From Sphingomonas albertensis (lineage in GTDB: Bacteria; Pseudomonadota; Alphaproteobacteria; Sphingomonadales; Sphingomonadaceae), in contig NZ_JACONT010000021.1 in the NCBI RefSeq assembly GCF_014358075.1, positions 1-64,000 on the forward strand: a stretch of DNA of 64,000 bases, given 5' to 3'. The first letter of the stretch is position 1; each line of letters opens with the position of its first letter. Both the position numbers and the translations under genes were made by a program. A model generated the notes under the pieces. It was not told where the DNA came from, did no database searches, and saw only the letters and a list, made by a program, of their open reading frames with translations. Shown here in pieces: positions 1-6,651 of this stretch.

Positions 1-50
1 GTGGTGGCCCCGCTGGTGAGGGCGGGGGCCGAGACGGAACAGCGGTTACC

Positions 51-110
51 CTGACCTCCCCCTCCGTCTGGCAAGAGCCAGCCACCTCCCCCTGGCGGGG
101 GAGGATCGTC
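51..110. repeat. C-rich palindromic repeat fragment at window start
   Basis: A C-rich stretch ending in a short hairpin, CTCCCCC-TGGC-GGGGGAG. It resembles the CTCCCCTCCCT...AGGGAGGGG arms of the repeats near 18.5 kb and 34.5 kb. It lies at the 3' end of the first minus-strand gene. Bases 1-108 hold no gene that I can support. Confidence 0.4.
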
Positions 111-504
111 AGGCTAGGGCCGCCCGCTTGGCGAAATTCCACTGCCACAGCATCAGCAACGGCACGACCACCGTTTCCATCACCAGCCCGAGCACATGCC
201 CCTGCGACGGCACCCCCACCGCCAGCAGAGAAATCCCGCGTGATACGCCGCCGACGAAGATCAGCCCGCCCAGCAGCCGAAACCGCGGCCCCTTCCGCTC
301 GATAGCCGGAATGCAGCTCAGAAACCCGAGGCCGGTCGCGAAGAATATCCCCGAGATATACCGGAAATGGCTATCCAGATCGCGCGGCACCTCGGCGAGA
401 TGCCCGAACGGCGCGGGCCCGTGCAGCACGCCTTGGCCGCCGACGATCAGCGGCAACAGGCACGCGACGGCGATGACGGCTTGCAGCAGGCGCTTCTCGA
501 TCAT
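109..504 (-). CDS. DUF4345-like small membrane protein
   Basis: A 131-residue protein of unknown function with about four hydrophobic segments: residues 8-25, then around 50-68, 76-95 and 100-120. Its composition and the central R-Y-I-S-G-I-F-F-A-T-G-L motif match my recollection of DUF4345 proteins, which are small integral inner-membrane proteins. I chose the ATG at 504 because it overlaps the TGA of the upstream DUF2721 gene (ATGA). Longer starts in this frame would run antisense-like through that gene. The two genes are probably translated together. The family name is an inference from composition; no catalytic residues are visible. Confidence 0.7.
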   Translation of the reverse strand: MIEKRLLQAVIAVACLLPLIVGGQGVLHGPAPFGHLAEVPRDLDSHFRYISGIFFATGLGFLSCIPAIERKGPRFRLLGGLIFVGGVSRGISLLAVGVPSQGHVLGLVMETVVVPLLMLWQWNFAKRAALA

Positions 505-959
505 GGCAGGTCCCGCAGCAATTCCGGCCGGATCCGGAAGGCCCGCAACGACATCCTGACTTCGAAGATAAACGAGACAAGCGCTGCGATCAGCAGGATC
601 ATCGCGAGGATGAAGCACAGCGCCACCGCCGTGCCGAAATGCAGCTTGGCAAGCTCGGCGATGAAGAGGAGCGCGATCAGCACGCAGGTCATGATCGCGC
701 TCGACACCGCCAGGAACAGCGCGGCGTTGATGATCGTCATCCGCCGGTCGAGCAACCGCAGCTCCCAGCCATAGCGGGTCCGCTCGGCCGCAGAGAAATT
801 GGGGTGCAACTGCTCCAGCTTCCGCGCCCGGTCGATCACCCGCGACAGGCGTCCCGCGAGCACGTTCAGCAACTGGCCGATCCCGGCAAGCATGAACACC
901 GGCGCGAGCGAGAGCTGGATCGTCTGGGCGATGGTCGAGATGGCGGGAATGGTCGGCAT
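501..959 (-). CDS. DUF2721 family membrane protein
   Basis: A 152-residue protein with an N-terminal hydrophobic segment, a central basic amphipathic stretch (R-L-S-R-V-I-D-R-A-R-K-L near residue 36) and two long hydrophobic helices in the second half. This is the DUF2721 layout, a family of small membrane proteins without a known function. The ATG at 959 is preferred over upstream in-frame starts because the extra N-terminal residues are arginine/proline rich and look non-coding. It overlaps the DUF4345 gene by four bases and is divergent from the acetyltransferase gene at 1052, so the shared promoters should lie within 960-1051. Confidence 0.75.
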   Translation of the reverse strand: MPTIPAISTIAQTIQLSLAPVFMLAGIGQLLNVLAGRLSRVIDRARKLEQLHPNFSAAERTRYGWELRLLDRRMTIINAALFLAVSSAIMTCVLIALLFIAELAKLHFGTAVALCFILAMILLIAALVSFIFEVRMSLRAFRIRPELLRDLP

Positions 960-1051
960 GCCGCCACCATGATGGGGAATGCCGGATTGCAAAAGGGGGC
1001 GATTGCAAAACAGCATGCAATCGTAACCTTCTGCGCGGTATCTAGCGGGCA

Positions 1052-2140
1052 ATGTCCAAGCCGATGCTCCTGGCCGACTTCGTCCGGCTGCCGCCCAACG
1101 TCCGCGGCGACGTGGTCGAGGGGCTTGCCGCCGCGATCGACATCGTCGCGGAACGGGGCGCGCACAGCCACCGCTTCCTGCGCTTCGGCTGGTACGCCGC
1201 CGCGCTCGCCGCCTATGGCGGACAGGCGCGGACGCTGGTGGTCGAGCAGGACGACGCGCCGGTCCTGACGCTGCCGTTCGTGCCGCTGGGTCCGCGTATG
1301 CTCGGGATGGCGGCGATCCCCGGCTGCTACTGGCCGTTCCGCAGCTTCGGCCTCGCGCTCGAAGCCGGCGAGCCCGCGCTGAAGACCGCCTTGTCGACGC
1401 TTGCCGCTCACGTGAACGGTCTCAGGATCGGCCCGGTCTACGACAGCGATCCCGCCGCGACCGCGCTGGTTGCCGCCGCTCGCGCGCAAGGCTGGACCGC
1501 GATCGACCGCACCATCGGCGACAACTGGTCGCTCGACCTGCCACCGGCGAGAGAAGGCCAGCCCTGGCCGCGCACCTCGACGCTGCGCAAGAACCGCTTC
1601 CACGAAAAGCACCTTGCCGAACACGGCGTACCCTATTGGCGCTTCCTGTCGGGTGCGGACTGGCCCGCCGCGTTCGCCGATCTCGGCGCGATCGAGCAGA
1701 CGAGCTGGATCGCGCACGACACCGATCGCACCGGCATGAAGTTCACCGCCGACGGTCATCTTGCCTTCTGGCAGGCTGCGGTCGCCGATCCGGTGCTTGC
1801 CGCGATGTTCCGCGCCGCGCTGCTGACGGTCGACGATAGGCCCGCCGCCTTCTCGTTCGATATCGACACTGGCGAACTGCTGTACGCGGTCGCCAACAGC
1901 TACGACCCACGCTTCGCCAAGCATTCGCCGGGCAAACTGCTCTACTGGCGCAACCTGGTCGCGGCGCGCGATCGCGGTATCGGCCGGGTCGACTGGGGCG
2001 CGGGCGACAGCGGCTATAAGCAGGTCATAGGCGCCACGATCGACGCGCCGATCCGCGACTGGCTGCTGCTACGCCCCGGCCTGCCAGCGCTCGCCGGTCG
2101 CCTGTTCGGCTGGGTCTGGCGGCGCAGCGCTACATCCTGA
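1052..2140 (+). CDS. GNAT-like N-acetyltransferase of the CelD/FemAB type
   Basis: A cytosolic protein of 362 residues. The C-terminal half (about 170-345) has the pattern of CelD/BcsL-type GNAT_6 domains: an R-K-N-R-F segment, then A-A-F-S-F-D-I-D-T-G, then a Y-D-P-R-F...P-G-K-L-L-Y segment and a final R-V-D-W-G-A-G-D-S-G-Y-K. In this family these residues build the acetyl-CoA or aminoacyl-tRNA binding fold. Relatives act in polysaccharide or cell-envelope acylation, but the substrate cannot be read here. The 3' end overlaps the convergent AttH-like gene by 11 bases. It is divergent from the DUF2721 gene. Confidence 0.75.
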   Translation: MSKPMLLADFVRLPPNVRGDVVEGLAAAIDIVAERGAHSHRFLRFGWYAAALAAYGGQARTLVVEQDDAPVLTLPFVPLGPRMLGMAAIPGCYWPFRSFGLALEAGEPALKTALSTLAAHVNGLRIGPVYDSDPAATALVAAARAQGWTAIDRTIGDNWSLDLPPAREGQPWPRTSTLRKNRFHEKHLAEHGVPYWRFLSGADWPAAFADLGAIEQTSWIAHDTDRTGMKFTADGHLAFWQAAVADPVLAAMFRAALLTVDDRPAAFSFDIDTGELLYAVANSYDPRFAKHSPGKLLYWRNLVAARDRGIGRVDWGAGDSGYKQVIGATIDAPIRDWLLLRPGLPALAGRLFGWVWRRSATS

Positions 2141-3206
2141 GCGCGCGGTCGTAGCCGGTAAGCTCCAGATAGCCGCGCCCGCCGCGCGTTCGTACCGCGC
2201 CCTCCCAATAGACCGGCATCCCGCTACGTCGCGTATCGAGTTCCTGCGCGGCGAACATCGGCACCAGTCGCCAGCGCTGGAGGCGACCCTCGGCGCGGAC
2301 GCTCAGTTCCTGCGATACCGGGTACACCGCGCCGGTCGCCTTGCTCCGCCACGTCGCCAGCGTGCGGAACGCGACGTCGCCGGGCGCGAACACCGTCATC
2401 CTGCCGTCGGGACGGCGCAGCGATCCGCCTGCCCACACCGTCCCGCCGCCCTTGCGCCGGATCCGGAACGCCATCAGCGCGGAGCCGTCGTCGAAGTTGA
2501 GCCCGGTCCAGTCCCACCCTTGCGCAGCCGGTGCGAGATAATCCGACGACCATTCGCGATCGAGCCATGCCTCGCCGGTTACCGGGACCGTCTTGCCGGC
2601 CCGCGTCACCTGGCCGCGCACTCGCAGATGCGGCATCGAGTAATAATAACTCGCCTCGTCGGGACGCGCGCCCTTGCGACTATAGCCGCCGCGGCCCTGT
2701 GGCAGCGGCGGCTGGGTCGGCTGGAACGACAGGTCGAGCCCGAAATCCTGCGCGGTCACGCGGGTCGCCCAGCGCCCGTCGCCCGCGCGCCGCAACCGCC
2801 AGTCGCGGATCGACACATCGGCATCCCCCGTCCGCGCCTCGGCCAGTCCGAAGCCGGCGCGTGCCGCCCGCTCGCTATGCGACAATTTGCCTGTCCTAGG
2901 GTCGGACAACGCCGCATGCGCGAACAGCACCTGCCTGGCCGCGAACCTGCTGGGATTGCGCGTATCGATCGGCGGGCGGGTCCGGAAGAACGTCACCTGG
3001 AAGCCCAGATCCTTGCCGTCCGTGGTGCGCAACCACCCGGTAAAATACCACCATTCGGTGCGAAACGCCGGATGCGCCCCGTGATCGGCAGGAAAGCGCA
3101 GCGTGATGCCGGGCGCCACGACTGGATAGGAAACGGCCGGGGTGGCGGCAGGCGCGATCGCCGCGATCGCTGCGATCCAGCCAAGCGGGATCCAGGAACG
3201 TGCCAT
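2130..3206 (-). CDS. AttH/CrtC-like lipocalin-fold secreted protein
   Basis: A 358-residue protein with a signal peptide (hydrophobic residues 6-22, A-rich cleavage region). It carries the hallmarks of the AttH/carotenoid 1,2-hydratase family: R-T-E-W-W-Y-F-T-G-W-L near residue 47, Q-V-T-F-F-R, a Y-Y-Y-S-M-P-H segment, and G-E-A-W-L-D-R-E-W-S-S near 215. Family members are twin-lipocalin proteins, some of them hydratases of carotenoids. With an FtsX-type ABC transporter directly upstream this matches the attE-attF/G-attH arrangement, so a periplasmic partner of the exporter is more likely than a carotenoid enzyme. The ATG at 3206 overlaps the permease TGA (TGATG). TTG and GTG codons just upstream are alternatives. 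Confidence 0.8.
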   Translation of the reverse strand: MARSWIPLGWIAAIAAIAPAATPAVSYPVVAPGITLRFPADHGAHPAFRTEWWYFTGWLRTTDGKDLGFQVTFFRTRPPIDTRNPSRFAARQVLFAHAALSDPRTGKLSHSERAARAGFGLAEARTGDADVSIRDWRLRRAGDGRWATRVTAQDFGLDLSFQPTQPPLPQGRGGYSRKGARPDEASYYYSMPHLRVRGQVTRAGKTVPVTGEAWLDREWSSDYLAPAAQGWDWTGLNFDDGSALMAFRIRRKGGGTVWAGGSLRRPDGRMTVFAPGDVAFRTLATWRSKATGAVYPVSQELSVRAEGRLQRWRLVPMFAAQELDTRRSGMPVYWEGAVRTRGGRGYLELTGYDRALRM

Positions 3207-5764
3207 CACCAATCCTCCCGCACCGATTGCACCGCGCTCTTGGCGTTTGCACGCCGCCCGGCAAGGACTGCGGTCGCCGCCGCCGCACCGGTCAGCGCGG
3301 CCGCTACGCCGATCAGCGTGCCGACCGGCACCCGCGTGGTCATCGTCCAGTTGAACGACTGCGGGTTGATCACGTGGATCAGCACCTGCGACAGCAGCAA
3401 TCCGAGTCCGATCCCGGCCAGCGCCCCGGTCAGTCCGACGATCGCGCCCTCGGTCGCCAGCATCGTCGTCAATTGCCGCCGGGTCAGCCCGAAATGCCGC
3501 AACATCCCGAACTCGCGTTCGCGCGCGATCGTCTGCGCCGATATCGTCGCCGCGACGCCGGCAAGCCCGACCAGGATCGCGACCGCCTCCAGCAGATAGG
3601 TCACCGCGAAACTGCGATCGAAGATCGTCAGCGCGAGCCGTCGTAGCGTCGCCGGCTGGCTCACTTCGACCTGATCGCGCAACGCTGGCGGCAGCTTGGC
3701 GGTCATCGCGCGCGCAACCTGTGCCAAATCCCGGCCGGGTGCGATCGTCGCGGAAATCTCGTCGCGCGCCTCATCGCCGGTCAGTCGCTGGTAATCGCCC
3801 TCGTCGATCAGCACCGCCCCCGCTTGGCGCCCGTAATCGCGCCACACGCCGGCGACCACGAACTGCGTCCGTCCGGCGATCGGCAGCGTGATGCGCTCGC
3901 CGGGATCCCAACCGTACAGCCGTTGCGCCGGTTCGGAGACCCACACCGGCAGCGCAGTCCTGGGGAGCGGCGGCGCGGTCTCGATCAGCACGAGCAACGG
4001 ATCCTGGCCATCCCGTTCGGGTCGCGCGATCAGGCTTACCGGCGGTCGGTCGGCGGCGATGGTCAGAGGAATCTGCCGACTGAAAGCGAGCCGCTCGATT
4101 CCCGACGTCGTCGCTAGTCGGGTGCGCGTCGCCGGATCGAACGTGGCACCCGCCGTCGTGCGGAAATACAGGTCCGCGCCGAGCACCTGGTTCAGCCACT
4201 CGTCGACCGCGCCGCGAAAGCTGGTCACCATCGTCGCCATCGCGATCATCAGCGCAGTCGAGGCGACGATCCCGCACAGCGCGGTCGCAGCCTCGCCGGG
4301 CGCGCCGTGCAGATGGCGGATCGCCAGCAGCCCCGGCACGCTCCCGCGCATCCGCTTTGCCAGCGGGGTCAGCAGCGTGCGCGCGAACCACGGTACACCC
4401 GCGACGCCGCCCGCGAGCATCAACGCCATCCCCGCAAAGCCGAACAGCGGCAGGCCACCGACCGCAGGCAGCAACGCCGCCGCGCCGCCCGCGATGAGCA
4501 ACGCGACCGCGGGGCACCACGCCACGCGCCGCCGCGGATCGAGCACGTCGCCGGCATTCTTCAGCGCGGCGGCAGGGGCCGCGCGTGCCGCCACGCGTGC
4601 CGGCAGCGCACTTCCCAATATCGACGCAAGCAGGCCGAGCGAGAAGAAGCCGAGCGCCGCGACCGGCTGGATCACGACGTGCGCGGTGGCGCCACCGAAA
4701 TACCCCGCGCCGAGATCGCCGCCGAACCAGTGCAGCGCGCCCCATGCCAGCGCATAGCCGATGACCAAGCCCGCCGACGCGCCGACCAGCCCGATCGCGA
4801 GCCCCTCGACGACGACCGCCGCGATGATTCCGCCGCGCGGCATGCCGAGCGTCCGCAGCAAGGCGAAGGCGCGCTGGCGTCGCACCACCGACAGCGACTG
4901 CGCCGAATAGACGAGGAACCCGCCGGTCAGCAGCGCGACCAGCGCCAGCATGTCGAGATTGACCCGGTAGGCGCGCGACAGCGAGTCGCCCTGTGCGTTC
5001 TGAGTCTCGGCGGTTGACAGGATCGCGTCCGCCGGCAGCGTGGCCCGCAACGCGGTTTCGGCTGCGCGTCGGTCCGACAGCGCCAGGTCGAGCCGATCGA
5101 TTCGGTCGAGCCGACCGAAGCGCCACTGTGCCGCGGCGATGTCCATGACGCCGACTGCGACCGCGGCATCGGTCGCCGGCAGGGTACCCGCGACGCGAAG
5201 CGGTACCGCCCGCCCGTTGGCGACGACCGTGACCCGGCTGCCGACCTTCGCGCCGACCTGCGTGAGCGCGGCGCGCGACAGGAACAGCGTGTCTTCGTCG
5301 AACACGGCGTCTTTGCCGGTGTCCGCCCCCTGCGGTCGCGCGCCGATCAACGAGGGCGTCACGACGGCTGCGCGAACGACATCGACGCCGAGCAACGTCA
5401 GGCGCTTCGTGCCGATCCGCGCGTCGAGGCGGACGACCGGGCTCGTATCGGCGACACCGTCGGTTCGTGCGACGCGGGGATAAAGACGTTCGTCGAAGCC
5501 GAGCGGACTGGTCGCGCGGACCGACAGTTCGGCCGCACCGCTGACGCCGCGCATCGCACCGTCGAACGACGCGAGCGCGGATCCGTTGACGAGATGGACG
5601 GCGAACCCCAGCGCGACTCCGACCGCGATCGCCACGGCGGTCATGACGAAGCGGGCAGGGTGGAACCCCCATTCGCCAGCGATCAGCCAGCCCAGCGCGA
5701 CGCGCGCCGACCAGAGCCGGGGCTCCGGAGGGCGAGGAGCAGCGGGGCGCGGCTCAGCGATCAC
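3206..5764 (-). CDS. FtsX-type ABC transporter permease (AttF/YbbP-like)
   Basis: An 852-residue inner-membrane protein built as a double FtsX/MacB permease. There is an N-terminal TM helix (about residues 39-58) and a large periplasmic domain. TM clusters follow around 265-410 and 420-490, then a second soluble domain and a final three-helix FtsX core near 715-835. The last core contains R-E-R-E-F-G-M-L-R-H-F-G-L-T-R, the conserved coupling segment of FtsX permeases. Length and layout match E. coli YbbP and the fused form of AttF/AttG. The start is a GTG at 5764, overlapping the ATPase gene by 11 bases. Such systems usually move lipids, lipoproteins or peptides out of the membrane rather than pumping small molecules; the substrate is unknown. 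Confidence 0.88.
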   Translation of the reverse strand: MIAEPRPAAPRPPEPRLWSARVALGWLIAGEWGFHPARFVMTAVAIAVGVALGFAVHLVNGSALASFDGAMRGVSGAAELSVRATSPLGFDERLYPRVARTDGVADTSPVVRLDARIGTKRLTLLGVDVVRAAVVTPSLIGARPQGADTGKDAVFDEDTLFLSRAALTQVGAKVGSRVTVVANGRAVPLRVAGTLPATDAAVAVGVMDIAAAQWRFGRLDRIDRLDLALSDRRAAETALRATLPADAILSTAETQNAQGDSLSRAYRVNLDMLALVALLTGGFLVYSAQSLSVVRRQRAFALLRTLGMPRGGIIAAVVVEGLAIGLVGASAGLVIGYALAWGALHWFGGDLGAGYFGGATAHVVIQPVAALGFFSLGLLASILGSALPARVAARAAPAAALKNAGDVLDPRRRVAWCPAVALLIAGGAAALLPAVGGLPLFGFAGMALMLAGGVAGVPWFARTLLTPLAKRMRGSVPGLLAIRHLHGAPGEAATALCGIVASTALMIAMATMVTSFRGAVDEWLNQVLGADLYFRTTAGATFDPATRTRLATTSGIERLAFSRQIPLTIAADRPPVSLIARPERDGQDPLLVLIETAPPLPRTALPVWVSEPAQRLYGWDPGERITLPIAGRTQFVVAGVWRDYGRQAGAVLIDEGDYQRLTGDEARDEISATIAPGRDLAQVARAMTAKLPPALRDQVEVSQPATLRRLALTIFDRSFAVTYLLEAVAILVGLAGVAATISAQTIAREREFGMLRHFGLTRRQLTTMLATEGAIVGLTGALAGIGLGLLLSQVLIHVINPQSFNWTMTTRVPVGTLIGVAAALTGAAAATAVLAGRRANAKSAVQSVREDW

Positions 5765-6440
5765 GGCGCTCCACCAATCCGTCGCGACCGAGCGTCAGAA
5801 CGCGATCGGCGATCGCCGCGCTGGCGTCCGAATGCGTCACCATCACGCCCGCCGCCCTGTTATCGCGCACCGCTCCGGCGAACAGCGACAGCACGCGCGC
5901 GGCGGTTTCGGGATCGAGATTGCCGGTCGGCTCGTCCGCCAGGATCAGCGCAGGCCGGTGGACCAGCGCGCGGGCGATCGCGACGCGCTGCAACTCGCCG
6001 CCTGACAGGTCGCGCGCATACCCATCGCCGCGCCCACCCAGCCCGACCGCCTCGAGCATGGCCTCCGCCCGTGTGCCGGCCGCGGCGGCGTCGGGCGAGA
6101 CCAGCGTCAACGGCAGCGCGACATTCTGTTGCAGCGTCAGATAGGGCAGGATGTGGAAGGCCTGGAACACGAAGCCGATCCGCTCGCGCCGCAGCCGCGT
6201 ACGCGCGGTCTCGTCGAGCGCCCCCAGCACCGTCCCGTCGATCGCGACGCTGCCCTCGTCCGCCTCGTCCAGCCCGGCGAGGATGTTGAGCAGCGTCGAT
6301 TTCCCAACGCCCGATTCGCCGATGATCGCGACGAGTTCGCCCGCGCCGACGTCGAGTTCGAGGTGTTGGAACAGCAGCCGGGGCCCCGGCACCGACTTGC
6401 CCAGCGCGCGTACCGCCAGAAGGGTTCGATCGTCCTGCAT
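5754..6440 (-). CDS. ABC transporter ATP-binding protein (LolD/YbbA/AttE-like)
   Basis: A 228-residue ATPase with Walker A G-E-S-G-V-G-K-S-T, Q-loop V-F-Q-A-F-H-I-L-P, signature L-S-G-G-E-L-Q-R-V-A-I-A-R-A, Walker B L-I-L-A-D-E-P-T-G-N-L-D and H-loop V-T-H-S-D. The L-A-D-E-P-T-G-N-L-D form is typical of the LolD/MacB/FtsE branch, which pairs with FtsX-type permeases. It is the first gene of a three-gene operon with the permease and the AttH-like protein. The ATG at 6440 gives the normal family N-terminus; an ATG at 6461 would add seven residues. Confidence 0.9.
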   Translation of the reverse strand: MQDDRTLLAVRALGKSVPGPRLLFQHLELDVGAGELVAIIGESGVGKSTLLNILAGLDEADEGSVAIDGTVLGALDETARTRLRRERIGFVFQAFHILPYLTLQQNVALPLTLVSPDAAAAGTRAEAMLEAVGLGGRGDGYARDLSGGELQRVAIARALVHRPALILADEPTGNLDPETAARVLSLFAGAVRDNRAAGVMVTHSDASAAIADRVLTLGRDGLVERRDR

Positions 6441-6589
6441 TCTCGAATCCCCCGCGGTCATCCCTGGTTCGAACGCGTCCGCAACCGGCTCGATCGACGT
6501 CCCTCATGTGTGTCGCGAGGAGCTCGACATCAATGCGTGTACGCGAACAGTCAGGTGTCGGCTTCGCAAACGATTGCTGACGAACTTTG

Positions 6590-6608
6590 TAAGGAACAAG
6601 TTTCCTTA
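6590..6608. promoter_or_regulatory. Short perfect inverted repeat upstream of the MHYT-GGDEF-EAL gene
   Basis: TAAGGAA-N5-TTCCTTA, a perfect 7+7 palindrome in a locally AT-rich stretch 44 bases upstream of the GTG start at 6652. It sits in the divergent gap with the ABC operon. It could be an operator for a dimeric regulator or a weak hairpin in the leader. No terminator-type T-run follows it. Confidence 0.35.
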
Positions 6609-6651
6609 ACACCTTCATGCGACGAGATAAAAAACTGTCGAAGCGAACGTC

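Noticed and set aside
3771..5672. A 633-codon minus-strand frame inside the FtsX-type permease gene
   Set aside because: Out of frame with a well-supported membrane protein; the product is Arg-rich with no domain or signal.
6593..6617. GGAAC before the MHYT-GGDEF-EAL gene as a general stress sigma (EcfG) -35 element
   Set aside because: The matching CGTT is not found at 16-17 bases downstream, so the promoter pattern is incomplete.
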